From: Bacteroidales bacterium
GTDB lineage: Bacteria > Bacteroidota > Bacteroidia > Bacteroidales > UBA932
Length of the DNA stretch: 64,000 nt
Reading direction: 5' to 3'
Assembly (NCBI GenBank): GCA_017549505.1
Contig: JAFYUS010000026.1
Coordinates: forward strand, 27,058-91,057
Of this stretch, positions 41,946 to 51,791 are shown one piece after another (positions within the stretch are counted from its first letter, which is position 1; every line of letters starts with the position of its first letter). The notes below the pieces were generated by a model. It ran no database searches, had not been told where the DNA came from, and saw only the letters and a program-made list of their open reading frames with translations. The position numbers and the translations under genes were made by a program.

Positions 41946-42659
41946 GTGCCGAAGTTATTATCAACAGCATACATGCCGCCCGTTTCCTGGTTTGCAGCCG
42001 TTGCAGAGGAAATGGAAGGATTGAGCAATAGACGTGACGGAGACAGTTCGCTTGAACTGTCCCCGTCAGTCGTTTATATCGAAGCTTGCGAAAACTTCCA
42101 GAAGCAGTCCTATAGAAACAGATGCAGGTTTTACGCTGCAGACGGAGTGCAGGCTCTCTCATACCCTATTGTACACGAAGGAGGCACACACAAGCTGCCT
42201 ATATCAGAGATCAGGATAGATTGGAGTACTCCATGGCTTCAGCAGCACGAAAGGGCAATAATATCTGCATACAGGACTTCTGCATATTTTGAATACTATC
42301 AGGACGAGTTGTTCGAGATCATGGAAAGCAGACCGGAAAAGCTTTTCGACTTCAATATGGCTCTGATAAAATTCTTCATCGAGAAGACAGGACTGGCGGT
42401 GGATCTGCGTGTAAGCGATGAATTCTCCAGAGAAGGCATCATGACACTCCCCGACGCATCAGCCATCAGTTGCGAGGACCTGCGTGAGAAGATCCACCCG
42501 AAACGTCCGAATTCTATTCTGAAGGAGATGAAACTTGAAAAGCCGTATTTCCAGGTCTTTGCCCGAAAACACGGCTTCCAATCCGATCTTTCAATCATGG
42601 ACCTTCTTTTCAACGAAGGTCCTGACAGTATCCTATATCTGAAATCTATCGATAGATGA
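41946..42659 (+). CDS. WbqC-family protein
   Basis: A 237-residue soluble protein of the WbqC family (STAYMPPVSWFAAV near the start, EACENFQKQSYRNRCRF, and a C-terminal segment with FDFNMALIKFFIEKTGL). The family occurs in O-antigen and lipid A regions and is proposed to help glycan or amino-sugar transfer, but its reaction is not settled. I use the GTG start at 41946, one base after the lpxA stop; an ATG at 41970 is the alternative. The 3' end overlaps the convergent S41 peptidase gene by 14 bases. Confidence 0.8.
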   Translation: MPKLLSTAYMPPVSWFAAVAEEMEGLSNRRDGDSSLELSPSVVYIEACENFQKQSYRNRCRFYAADGVQALSYPIVHEGGTHKLPISEIRIDWSTPWLQQHERAIISAYRTSAYFEYYQDELFEIMESRPEKLFDFNMALIKFFIEKTGLAVDLRVSDEFSREGIMTLPDASAISCEDLREKIHPKRPNSILKEMKLEKPYFQVFARKHGFQSDLSIMDLLFNEGPDSILYLKSIDR

Positions 42660-44493
42660 CATTTCCGAATCGTCCGATCTGAGGAGTCATGACTGTAGTA
42701 CCCAGAGGATTTACCTCATTCTGGATCTGGGCAGCATGAGCCTTCATACCAAGGTCGGACTTTGTTGCCTTGTAATCCGGACGTTCGATGCCAAGAATAT
42801 CACAGAAGCAGCAATAAAGCGCAATATTGAAATCGAAGTTACCCCAATCTCCGAATGAATACGGGAACATATTATCGACGTCATCCTGATAATTGTTGTT
42901 CTGATTATTCAGAGAGTTGCCTGAGTCAGGATAGAATCCGTCCTTAGGGCCATATTCATCCTTTGCATTGAGACCTCTGTATGTGATAGGGGCGAATTCG
43001 AAGCGACGTCCGTTATAGACTTCCTGAGTCACGACCATACCCACGTTCTTTCCTTCTGACTGGCTGCCGATAAGGTGGACAGGGAAATCCACTCCCTTGA
43101 GTCCTCCGATCACAAGCTCGGATGCAGAAGCTGTATTCTCTGACATGATGACCCAAAGTCTCTTGAGATTCATCGAAGGAGCCTTGCCGAGGTGGTCCGA
43201 TTCAGACGGACCGCTGAGGAACTTCCACTCCTCACGCTTTCCGTCATTGAACTCTGCCTTGAAGAAGATCTTGTCATCGTACTCTCGTCCGACTATAGAG
43301 CTTGAAAGGTAACGGCTCTGCTGCACTTCACCTCCGACATTGAATCTCAAGTCAAGGATAAGCTCAGTAATACCAGCATCGATGAACTGCTGGATCTGAT
43401 ATTCGAGGACTTCCTGCGCGGATGAATCGAAACTCTCCGAAGCCATGTATCCGATATTGAATGCGGGAGTATCACCACCGTCTTCAGAATCGACATCATT
43501 GTTGGTCATGATGGCAGCAAAAAGAATCGGATTGTAACCATATGTTCCTGCTGTCATATTTGCTACGTTCTCAGTTATGAGATCATATCTCTGCTGGTCA
43601 TCATTAGCCACATATCTGGCATAAGTCAATGAGTATGAACCGGTAGGTGTATAGAAGAGTTCCTGCATGTACGACTGGTAATTACTCTTGGTAATTCTGG
43701 TGCCGCCGACCTTCCAGATGGTGTCTCCCCTCTTGAGACCAGCTTCTTCAGCTGGGGATCCGGGATATACATAACCTACTGTAAGACCTATATAGTTTGT
43801 GCCCTCCTCGAAAATCGAAGCGAAGAGAGGGCCGATACCAAGACCATGGGTAGAAGTAAGTTCTCCTGCCTTTGTAGGGATAGTCTTGGTTGTCGCCACC
43901 TCTGAAATATATGAATAGATATACCTCTCTCCTGCAGAAGAAGAGTAGTCTCTATAATATCCGCCGTCTTCAATATTCAGGTCACCCAGCTGGGTCAGAT
44001 GGGTGTAAAGATACTTGTCATAGGAAACCTCAAAATCGTGGTTCAGCTTCTTGTACTCATCAGCCCACAGGTACTCGTCAACAAGACGTTTGTGCATGTA
44101 CTCATTCAGGTACTTTGACATTGCAGATGTATCATCACCTGCCGCCTGGGTGAATGTCGCAGCAAGTTCACGTACTCCGTTTGAGGTAAGGTAGAGTTCT
44201 GCGACACGCTCGACTCCGACTTCATTCTTTGCAAATCTGATACGTACGGTACCTTTACCGGCCCCTTCATTTCCTAAAGTCTGGACAATTTCCGCCCAAC
44301 CTTCTCCTTCTTTCAGGACAATATCAGCCTCCCATGCCGCACCGGCCTGGAATGTAACGCTTACTGTCTCGCCGTATCTTGCAACAAGTTTCTCGGCACG
44401 TGGATTATCTATGTCAGTAATCCCGAACTCATCCTTGGCACATGATGCCAGGAGAGTAAGGGCTGTTACTGCTAAGAAAAGCAACTTCTTCAT
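42646..44493 (-). CDS. S41-family peptidase lipoprotein with BACON-like and PDZ domains
   Basis: A 615-residue lipoprotein (lipobox LASC, Cys about 18). A BACON-like domain (about 30-118) is followed by a helical linker, a PDZ domain (about 215-300, GYVYPGSPAEEAGLKRGDTI) and the S41 protease core (about 340-560). The catalytic Ser lies in TASASELVIGG (about 455) and the Lys in SQSEGKNVG (about 479), as in C-terminal processing peptidases. These enzymes trim protein C-termini in the envelope. It is the last gene of the six-gene operon starting at 56538, three bases after the PL29-N gene, and may process other products of the operon; that link is inference. Confidence 0.88.
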   Translation of the reverse strand: MKKLLFLAVTALTLLASCAKDEFGITDIDNPRAEKLVARYGETVSVTFQAGAAWEADIVLKEGEGWAEIVQTLGNEGAGKGTVRIRFAKNEVGVERVAELYLTSNGVRELAATFTQAAGDDTSAMSKYLNEYMHKRLVDEYLWADEYKKLNHDFEVSYDKYLYTHLTQLGDLNIEDGGYYRDYSSSAGERYIYSYISEVATTKTIPTKAGELTSTHGLGIGPLFASIFEEGTNYIGLTVGYVYPGSPAEEAGLKRGDTIWKVGGTRITKSNYQSYMQELFYTPTGSYSLTYARYVANDDQQRYDLITENVANMTAGTYGYNPILFAAIMTNNDVDSEDGGDTPAFNIGYMASESFDSSAQEVLEYQIQQFIDAGITELILDLRFNVGGEVQQSRYLSSSIVGREYDDKIFFKAEFNDGKREEWKFLSGPSESDHLGKAPSMNLKRLWVIMSENTASASELVIGGLKGVDFPVHLIGSQSEGKNVGMVVTQEVYNGRRFEFAPITYRGLNAKDEYGPKDGFYPDSGNSLNNQNNNYQDDVDNMFPYSFGDWGNFDFNIALYCCFCDILGIERPDYKATKSDLGMKAHAAQIQNEVNPLGTTVMTPQIGRFGNVIYR

Positions 44494-44496
44494 ATC

Positions 44497-47055
44497 TTAG
44501 TTCTTTCTAGGATTATATTCATAAATGGCATGATACTCTCCCTTGTCATCGAGCCATACGGTATAAATACGGGAAGTTCCGTTCATGAATTCATAAACAA
44601 GTCCTTTTTCCGATGTCTCATGGACTGTCACCTCCATATACTGCTGTGTGACAAGCTTGTCAGAATCTGTCCACTCATCACCTGTAAAATACTCATAGTT
44701 ACCTCTGAAAAGCCAGTATTTCTTGCACTCGGCCGGCATCTCTACATCAAGAGTCAAGGTATACGATGCTGCGGTTCCCTTGACAGTGCTGGTAAATTGA
44801 GGCATACCATACTTATAATTTGACTTCTTGCTTGTGACGTAGTCAATATTGTTTGTAGGTACAAAGGTATATTTATACAGATATGAAGATCTTCCTTCTG
44901 CATCAGTCACAACTGCATAGAATGTATGTTCGGCACCAAGTGTAAGTCCTGTGAGATAGAGCTTGCCGTCAAGTTTCTCAACCTTTACAGATGTTGCTGA
45001 GCCAAGCTGATTCAAGGCCATAAGCTTCTGCATGGACTCATCTTCATAATAAGTGTAGGTAGCAGCAGAATATATAAGGTTCTCTGCATCTCCTTTGAAG
45101 CTGAGGCTGAGGGTAACATCTCCTAAGCCATATTGGATATCTGTAACCTCAACTCCAAGTTCTGAAGTGAACACCAGTTCCTTAAGCTTGACTTCTGTCT
45201 TTGTGATGTTTCCATACTTGCCGTCTTCAGTAACTGAAACCGCAACAAGGTACACCTGATCCTCCGGAGTAAAAGATGACGAAGTTATTGTATTGACCTC
45301 TGCTCCGGCAGAAAAGTTGCCGGCATTGATCAGATAAGTCACCAGTTCCTGTTCTGTCTCAGGAATTGCTGCAGACTTGATGATTGAAGCATAAGTCTTG
45401 TATGCTCCGTCTGCAGGAGTCACATCTGCAGTAAAGCCTGAAGTTGTAACATCGCGGGTTACAGCCTGAGGGGCGGCAATTGATGAATCAAACGAAATCT
45501 CAGGTGTTGTGAATGTATAAAGGATAAAGTCATCAGCCGTGTATACTTCACTCTCATTCACCGGAAGATACCATACGACATATTCTGTTGCAGGTATGAT
45601 ATTGCTGTAAACTTCGCCTGTAGGGAAGGCATTTGCCGGGCCTCTATACGAAGTCATGGTATAAGGAGCAGCTACTCCTGTTGCAAGAGTCTCAAGGAAG
45701 TTATCACGGCCATAGTTTGTCCAGTCTGCCAGACTGAAGAAGCCACCGAAGAAACCTTCCTCATCCATTACAGCATAGAGTTCAGCAGAATCATACTTGA
45801 CATTGCTGAATGTCCATGGCTGTCCCAAGCCTCTGCATGTTATGGCCTGAATGTCGTACGCGGTATAAGAAAGAGCACCCTGGACAACCTGAAGGCCAGG
45901 GAGATATGGAGCTGCAATCACAACATAGTCCTCTGCCTCGTCATAATCTGCAACGAGATCAGACAGAGAATATGAGTTGCTTCCCTCGTACAACACATGA
46001 GATGCAGCATCTGCATTAAGCGCACTTACAGCAGCTTCCAAAGAATAATCAGCCTTCTTCCATGCCTTGAGAACGTATCCGTTGAAGTCCTCTCCTGTAT
46101 TTTCGGAAAGAGTTACGGATACAGCTCCGTTGACATAAGAAATCTTGAACATCGGCTCGTATGCCACCGAAAGCTGGAGAATTTCAGGGCTGCCATTTTC
46201 AAATACTGCAAGAGCCTTTACCGTTCCGGTTTTAGGAGCAGTTGTGAAATCTGCAGGAGAAGTCACGTAGATATAACTGTCGTCCATGCTTACCTTCCAG
46301 CCTTCAGGTTTCTCGGTAATAGTGAATGCCTTGACATTTACCATTTCCACTGCTACAGACTTCTGCATGGACACTCTGGAGAACCAGAGGGTTTCTGCTG
46401 CAGCTGTGAACGTTGCCTCACCGATGACGGCTACCTTTACAGGTGTGCCGTCGGCAAGGGTAAGCACAAGATAATCTCCATCAAGCTTAACGTCCTGGAA
46501 GAAGACAACCTCTGGAGTATCAGGCTCCACAGGAGTATCAGGAGCATCCGGCTTCTGCTCTGAATCCTGATACAGGATACCTGTCTTCACCCATGTCTTG
46601 CCACCGTCAACTGAAATCAGCCACTCATTCTCATCTGATATCTTAAGCGCAGGGGTTACTGTTACAGGCACCTTCTTACCGTCAATCTCAAGAGGACTGG
46701 AAACCCCATCCTTACAGATAGCCCAATAATAGTTACCCTCGCTGTCCTTTTCGACTGTAATCAAGGAATAACCTTTGGTTGTCTGGTTGACAGTTATCTT
46801 CTTTCCATCCACAAGAGTGATGGTTCCTTTTCCTGTCTGGGCGTCATATTCCCAGGAAGCTATGCTTCCGACAGAAATCATTGACTGGATTGCAGAAACA
46901 TTTTCTGCTACACTCTTCTCTACAGCGGCGATCCTGGTCTTGAGAGCCTCAATGGCTTCCCATATTTCAGTATCATCAAAAGGGTTTTCCTTTGTACATG
47001 AGGGCAGAAGCGAACATACAGCGGCAACTGCCAGTATCAAAAATCTTCTTTTCAT
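44497..47055 (-). CDS. PL29-N/DUF4988-type lipoprotein with Fn3-like modules (852 aa)
   Basis: An 852-residue lipoprotein (lipobox LPSC, Cys about 20). The N-terminus has the NPFDDTEIWEAIEAL coiled-coil start and the GNYYWAICKDG and WLISVDGGKTWVKTG units of the domain called PL29-N or DUF4988. A Pro/Asp/Thr-rich linker (about 165-185) leads to several beta-sandwich units. The unit containing PATEYVVWYLPVNESEVYT (about 480-520) has clear counterparts in the neighbouring lipoproteins. No lyase active site can be seen, so enzymatic activity is not claimed. Fifth gene of operon B, 17 bases after the gene at 47073. Confidence 0.75.
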   Translation of the reverse strand: MKRRFLILAVAAVCSLLPSCTKENPFDDTEIWEAIEALKTRIAAVEKSVAENVSAIQSMISVGSIASWEYDAQTGKGTITLVDGKKITVNQTTKGYSLITVEKDSEGNYYWAICKDGVSSPLEIDGKKVPVTVTPALKISDENEWLISVDGGKTWVKTGILYQDSEQKPDAPDTPVEPDTPEVVFFQDVKLDGDYLVLTLADGTPVKVAVIGEATFTAAAETLWFSRVSMQKSVAVEMVNVKAFTITEKPEGWKVSMDDSYIYVTSPADFTTAPKTGTVKALAVFENGSPEILQLSVAYEPMFKISYVNGAVSVTLSENTGEDFNGYVLKAWKKADYSLEAAVSALNADAASHVLYEGSNSYSLSDLVADYDEAEDYVVIAAPYLPGLQVVQGALSYTAYDIQAITCRGLGQPWTFSNVKYDSAELYAVMDEEGFFGGFFSLADWTNYGRDNFLETLATGVAAPYTMTSYRGPANAFPTGEVYSNIIPATEYVVWYLPVNESEVYTADDFILYTFTTPEISFDSSIAAPQAVTRDVTTSGFTADVTPADGAYKTYASIIKSAAIPETEQELVTYLINAGNFSAGAEVNTITSSSFTPEDQVYLVAVSVTEDGKYGNITKTEVKLKELVFTSELGVEVTDIQYGLGDVTLSLSFKGDAENLIYSAATYTYYEDESMQKLMALNQLGSATSVKVEKLDGKLYLTGLTLGAEHTFYAVVTDAEGRSSYLYKYTFVPTNNIDYVTSKKSNYKYGMPQFTSTVKGTAASYTLTLDVEMPAECKKYWLFRGNYEYFTGDEWTDSDKLVTQQYMEVTVHETSEKGLVYEFMNGTSRIYTVWLDDKGEYHAIYEYNPRKN

Positions 47056-47072
47056 AATTATAAGGATTCAGG

Positions 47073-49235
47073 TTATTCCTCAGGATTTCTAAAATCGGCA
47101 AGATCCTTGAATTCGCCCTTATGCCAGATCTTGGCAGCCACAGGGCTGTATACATCAACACCGTCTTCCTCACCGATTGCAACTGCAGCGATCAATGCCG
47201 GAGCAGTAGACTTAGGATCTACGTTCTCAGTAAACGGTATCGACTCTGCATTCGAGCTGAGACCAAGCTGGATAAGCTGGCTTTCCCAAAGAGTCATATA
47301 AGTCTCATAGTCTCTTCTGCTTGTATTGACAAGGTCATTGAGGGCACAAGCTGAATAAAGACTTGCATCAGACGATGTAACGCTGAAATACTTGATCATC
47401 TTAGCATCCTCGTTAGCGACGAAACGTCCGTCGATCTCGCCGGTCTGCGGATTGTAAGTAAGTCCCTCGATAGTCACAACAGGGTTAGGGCCTGGATTAG
47501 GAGCAGTCGTTGTAGCCTGAGCAAACTTCACAGGACCTACCACGCCATTGATATCCTCTGCACAGTATGCTATCACATATGTGATACCCGAATCGTATCC
47601 ATACATAGAGTATCCGTCGTAGTTCGAGCGCTCAGCCTCCCACATGTTCACGATAGGAACCGGACCTGCAGGGCCGATCTGGAATGTATCGTAGAAGAAT
47701 GTCATCCACTTCTGACGGTCATTGGCATCATCAAGATAATGCGGAGGACGGATATAGTCGTCATCTTCCTCAGTAGTAGGATCATCTGCATCGAAAGGCC
47801 ATACGATCTGGAAACGGTAGCAGGCAGTGGTCTCGAAATCATATGTGAAATTGTAAGTGAATCCCCAGCGTGAGATATCTGTAAGCTCAAGCTTAACATC
47901 CGCGATACATGCATCCGGATTATCCCTTACAAGAGGCTTGGTCCTGAACGGCTCAGAGAAACAAAGTTCAGAGAGTTCTCCAAAGTTGTTCTTAGCCACA
48001 TACAGAACCACGTATTCCGTATCAGGAAGCAGCTCTACCTGTGAGTTTGAAGTCTTGAACGCCGATCCGGTAAGGGTTCCGAGATCTGAATTGAAAGAGA
48101 AGTTATTGTTGGCGACTCCCCAACCTTCACTTGCTATACTGTAAGCCTCCGCATACTTCTCGTCAGCTGAAAGGCCTTTTACAAGTTCCGCATTCTCTGC
48201 AGTATAGATACGGTAGAAGCATGACATGCAGTTCTTCTCCATTTCAATATCGAGATATGCAAGTGTAGCACTGATCCTGCTTCCGGCCTTGATTCTCGCA
48301 ACAGGAGTAAAATCGCCTTCAGGAATCTCCATAAGAGAGAAATCATATCTCATGATCTCTGATGAAGGAGTACCGTTTGCATCAACGGCTACAGCGATTG
48401 CTGTATTCTCACGGATTACATCAACAGCAGTGTCAAAAGTCCTCTTGACATAAAGGTTCTCCTCAAGAGTCGCATCATATGCCTGTGAAACAGCTGTCCT
48501 GCAGAAGTCACGCATCATCCTGTCACCGAAGAGGTCGATATATTCAGACATTTCCTTGGTAGACCAGATCCAGTGGTAGAAGAACTTACAGTCTTCGTTA
48601 GGATGGTATCTTACGATGAATGCACGGTATCCTGTCTCAGCTTCGATCGCGATCTGAGGATCTCCCACAAGTTCCTTCTTCATGGTAGTGACACTTGCAA
48701 TGCTCAATGACGCAGGATTCACACCGTCAGGATCATAACATCCAAGGACAAGAACATAGTACTCACAGTCAGGAACGACTGTTGCACCTGAATACTCCGA
48801 GTTCGCCCAATCGAACTCTTTCTCAGAGAAATCATCGAAAGTCGAATTGAACACTGTGGATCCTGATGAAGATGAGTTCTGGAGAAGCTGGATGATCTTG
48901 TCCTCACACATCGCTGTGGTACCATCCACACATCCCTCATTGAGAAGGAGGTTATAAAGCATAGCCTTCGGGTAGACATCCACACGATAAGACTTGATGG
49001 CACTGCCGGGAACAAGATTGAAGATGATGTTGTTATCCCTGACAGACGACACATTGATGGACACACCATTGTCCTTCGCATCAAAACCGTCCTCCTGTAC
49101 GTTCAGAGGGAACTCGTAGAACTCACTCACCGGTCCATCGGGAGTCTTGTTTTCATCCTCATTGCCCTTGCCCTGGCAAGAGGCAAACATCGCGACGGTC
49201 GTCGCGAGAATCAGCATTTTAAAAAATCTTTTCAT
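47073..49235 (-). CDS. Lipoprotein with Fn3-like modules, unknown function (720 aa)
   Basis: A 720-residue lipoprotein (lipobox FASC, Cys about 20) with an acidic stretch right after it (GNEDENKTPD), which in Bacteroidota favours export to the cell surface. The body is made of beta-sandwich-like units; one contains LLPDTEYVVLYVAKNNFGE (about 395-415), matching the pattern seen in the PL29-N neighbours. No enzyme motif is recognised. It starts five bases after the triple-thioredoxin gene and is the fourth gene of operon B. Confidence 0.7.
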   Translation of the reverse strand: MKRFFKMLILATTVAMFASCQGKGNEDENKTPDGPVSEFYEFPLNVQEDGFDAKDNGVSINVSSVRDNNIIFNLVPGSAIKSYRVDVYPKAMLYNLLLNEGCVDGTTAMCEDKIIQLLQNSSSSGSTVFNSTFDDFSEKEFDWANSEYSGATVVPDCEYYVLVLGCYDPDGVNPASLSIASVTTMKKELVGDPQIAIEAETGYRAFIVRYHPNEDCKFFYHWIWSTKEMSEYIDLFGDRMMRDFCRTAVSQAYDATLEENLYVKRTFDTAVDVIRENTAIAVAVDANGTPSSEIMRYDFSLMEIPEGDFTPVARIKAGSRISATLAYLDIEMEKNCMSCFYRIYTAENAELVKGLSADEKYAEAYSIASEGWGVANNNFSFNSDLGTLTGSAFKTSNSQVELLPDTEYVVLYVAKNNFGELSELCFSEPFRTKPLVRDNPDACIADVKLELTDISRWGFTYNFTYDFETTACYRFQIVWPFDADDPTTEEDDDYIRPPHYLDDANDRQKWMTFFYDTFQIGPAGPVPIVNMWEAERSNYDGYSMYGYDSGITYVIAYCAEDINGVVGPVKFAQATTTAPNPGPNPVVTIEGLTYNPQTGEIDGRFVANEDAKMIKYFSVTSSDASLYSACALNDLVNTSRRDYETYMTLWESQLIQLGLSSNAESIPFTENVDPKSTAPALIAAVAIGEEDGVDVYSPVAAKIWHKGEFKDLADFRNPEE

Positions 49236-49240
49236 ATAGT

Positions 49241-51787
49241 TTAGTTATTTACATATTCATGTCCCATGCTTCCTCCGTCAACTGCACACTGAGCCATATT
49301 ATTTACATGACCGTCCTTGTCTATCGCAATTACAGCGACCGAAAGATTGGCAAGATTCCAGGAAGGATCGATCTCGAACGTATAAGTCTTTGACTTCTCC
49401 TGACCTGCAGGAATCTCTCCCATGTTGTCTCCGCGCACATTTGCAGAAAGCATCTTCCTCACCACATGGCGGTGGGTATAATCCTTCTGCACCTGTCCTG
49501 TGCTTTGGGTCTGCTCTCCCTTCACCTTATCCTCCACAACATATGCGGCAATCCTGTAGTTCATCGAAGACTGGGAGGCGATATCAGCCTGAACAGATGC
49601 CGTCGTTCCAGATACGGATGATGTAACTGCAACGGAAGAGTGGGTCGGAACATCATAAAGCGACTTCTCTATCGAGTCATCGCATCCTCCTTCATTGAGA
49701 AGTCCCATATCCCTCATATCGGTCACAAATGCAGGATAGCCTGACCACTTGAAGATGTTGAACAGTTCCTGTTCCTGAGGAACTGACAGGATATCGTTAT
49801 TATGGAAAGCCAAGGCAAAAGCCTTTCCTTTATATTGACGGTCAACAAGATAGTTCAGTACGGTCGCGCCTTCCGGGCACTGGGCACACCAGGTACCTGT
49901 AAATTCCATCACGCAAACATGACGCTGGAACTCACGGCCTGTGACAGCCGGCTTGGATAAAGTACACTGGTCCGCATTGTTACAGCACCAGGTCTGGCCT
50001 CCATCCTGAGAGTCGAGCATCACTGCGACAACTCTCATCCTGTCAGGATTCCATGATTTGTCAATACTCATGGTCCTGGTGACATTGTACTTCTTTCCAG
50101 GGGTAAGGCCGTTGCCCTGATTAAGCTTTGTTCCCATGACATTGTCGCCGGAGATAGCTCTCAGGACATTATCATGGATATATGTACCGTCCGCTCCTGC
50201 CTGTGCGTATGCAATTCCGTCCTCGACGAGGAACAGGTGATAACGGTACTCACCGGCAACATCAGCCATGAAATCGGCTGATACTTCGACTGTACCGGCA
50301 GCTTCATCATATTCAGCTGTCACATCTACATCACATACAGCCGGATAGGTCTCGTCCTGATATTCGATTTCTGAGACGATCTTTGAATACTCATTGACTA
50401 TATGCTGCGAACTCTTCCTGAAATTCAGTGCAAAAAGAGGAAGACCGTCGCTGTCGCCCGTATTGACCTTGTCATAGAATTTCTTATTGACAGAAAGGGT
50501 CATAGGGTCTGTATAACCGCTGTAATCCAGATGGAAGGACACAGGGATGATCTTGTCGGACCAGTCCTTCTGGACGTCCTTGATCGCAGACGAAAGTATC
50601 GGACAGTATGTACATCCGATTGAAGTGAACTGCATTGCGATCATCTTCCTGTCCTCACGACTGCCCGGAGTCACCGGCTCCTGGGTAGAGCTGCCATCCG
50701 CATATCTGTAATCAACACTTTCTCCGACCTTGAACGATACAGAGTTGTCGATTATGACTTTCCCACCGGACTCAGTCAGAGTAAAAAGAACAACCTTGAA
50801 GGAACTTCCCGGAGCGATATCAGCATGTTCACATACCTTCTCCACAGAGTATTCCTGGTCTGCAGAAAGGTCGAATGCATCCTGAGACATCGCATAGAAG
50901 TTTCCGGATACCATTGTCACGACATCGTTGTAGACATCTTCCTGTGCGGAGCCGGAAGGGATGCAATTATCTCTAAGAAGAGCGATTCCGAGATCATACT
51001 TACCTGAAGCCGATGCCTTTACTGAAGCTTTGACAGTAACCTTTCCGTTGACGACTTCAGACGTTGCCTTGATACCGGTCTTCGCCGGATTGGCGGCAAG
51101 CTGCTCCTTGACGAATCTCTGGATATCGTTTACAGTCCTCTTTCCCGAGCCATTGTCCAACGAATATATCGCATATGGATAACCATCACCGGAGAACCTT
51201 TTCAGAAGCATTGCGGCAAGGTCCATCGTTCCATTGTAATTTACAGAGAATTCGTCGGCATTATGAAACTCAAGGACTATGCTATGGTCCTTGGTATAAT
51301 CATCCACATTTTCCAATGCCTCGGTCATGTATGGACAATACTGGCACCATGAGCCTGTAAGTCTGTAGATTGCGACATTCTTATGGAAGACCTCGTAACC
51401 GGAACGGTTACCTGAGGTCACCGTAACCTTATTCCTGCAATACTCTCCCTGATACATGGCACTGATGGTATATGTGCCGTCAGCTATGCTGGTAAAAAGA
51501 TTCGGGGCATCTTGCGCTCCGAGTCCGGAGCGCCATTCATCGAGTTCCTCGATGTAGAAGGAAGTATTGCGTAGATACTCCCCTTCCGTAAGCACCAAAC
51601 CCTTGACATCTGTGATGGTCAAGGTAGCAACATCCTTTCCATCCGACTCGATCGATGTCTTGTCGACAGAAAGTGTGTATGGCCCCTGAGGAACAGATGC
51701 GAGAAGGTCGTTCGGATCCTGAAATCCATGGCAGGATGCCATGAGGAACAGGACAAGGACAGAAAATATATTCAATATACGATTCAT
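49241..51787 (-). CDS. Lipoprotein with three tandem thioredoxin/Omp28-like modules (848 aa)
   Basis: An 848-residue lipoprotein (lipobox MASC, Cys about 19). A short Ig-like domain (about 40-125) is followed by three repeats of roughly 245 residues. Each starts with a thioredoxin-type CxxC (SWCQYCPYM about 147, IGCTYCPIL about 392, TWCAQCPEG about 633), then a FHN/FHL strand and a [GS][DG][GS]YP- or DGLP-type cis-proline site, and then a beta-sandwich typical of Omp28-related outer-membrane proteins. All three CxxC pairs keep both cysteines, so all three could be redox-active. Third gene of operon B, four bases after the DUF6029 gene. Function in disulfide exchange at the surface is inferred. 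Confidence 0.8.
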   Translation of the reverse strand: MNRILNIFSVLVLFLMASCHGFQDPNDLLASVPQGPYTLSVDKTSIESDGKDVATLTITDVKGLVLTEGEYLRNTSFYIEELDEWRSGLGAQDAPNLFTSIADGTYTISAMYQGEYCRNKVTVTSGNRSGYEVFHKNVAIYRLTGSWCQYCPYMTEALENVDDYTKDHSIVLEFHNADEFSVNYNGTMDLAAMLLKRFSGDGYPYAIYSLDNGSGKRTVNDIQRFVKEQLAANPAKTGIKATSEVVNGKVTVKASVKASASGKYDLGIALLRDNCIPSGSAQEDVYNDVVTMVSGNFYAMSQDAFDLSADQEYSVEKVCEHADIAPGSSFKVVLFTLTESGGKVIIDNSVSFKVGESVDYRYADGSSTQEPVTPGSREDRKMIAMQFTSIGCTYCPILSSAIKDVQKDWSDKIIPVSFHLDYSGYTDPMTLSVNKKFYDKVNTGDSDGLPLFALNFRKSSQHIVNEYSKIVSEIEYQDETYPAVCDVDVTAEYDEAAGTVEVSADFMADVAGEYRYHLFLVEDGIAYAQAGADGTYIHDNVLRAISGDNVMGTKLNQGNGLTPGKKYNVTRTMSIDKSWNPDRMRVVAVMLDSQDGGQTWCCNNADQCTLSKPAVTGREFQRHVCVMEFTGTWCAQCPEGATVLNYLVDRQYKGKAFALAFHNNDILSVPQEQELFNIFKWSGYPAFVTDMRDMGLLNEGGCDDSIEKSLYDVPTHSSVAVTSSVSGTTASVQADIASQSSMNYRIAAYVVEDKVKGEQTQSTGQVQKDYTHRHVVRKMLSANVRGDNMGEIPAGQEKSKTYTFEIDPSWNLANLSVAVIAIDKDGHVNNMAQCAVDGGSMGHEYVNN

Positions 51788-51791
51788 ACTG

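Noticed and set aside
44497-47055. Polysaccharide lyase activity for the PL29-N proteins
   Set aside because: Only the N-terminal stalk-like domain of that family is recognised; no lyase catalytic domain is visible in these proteins.
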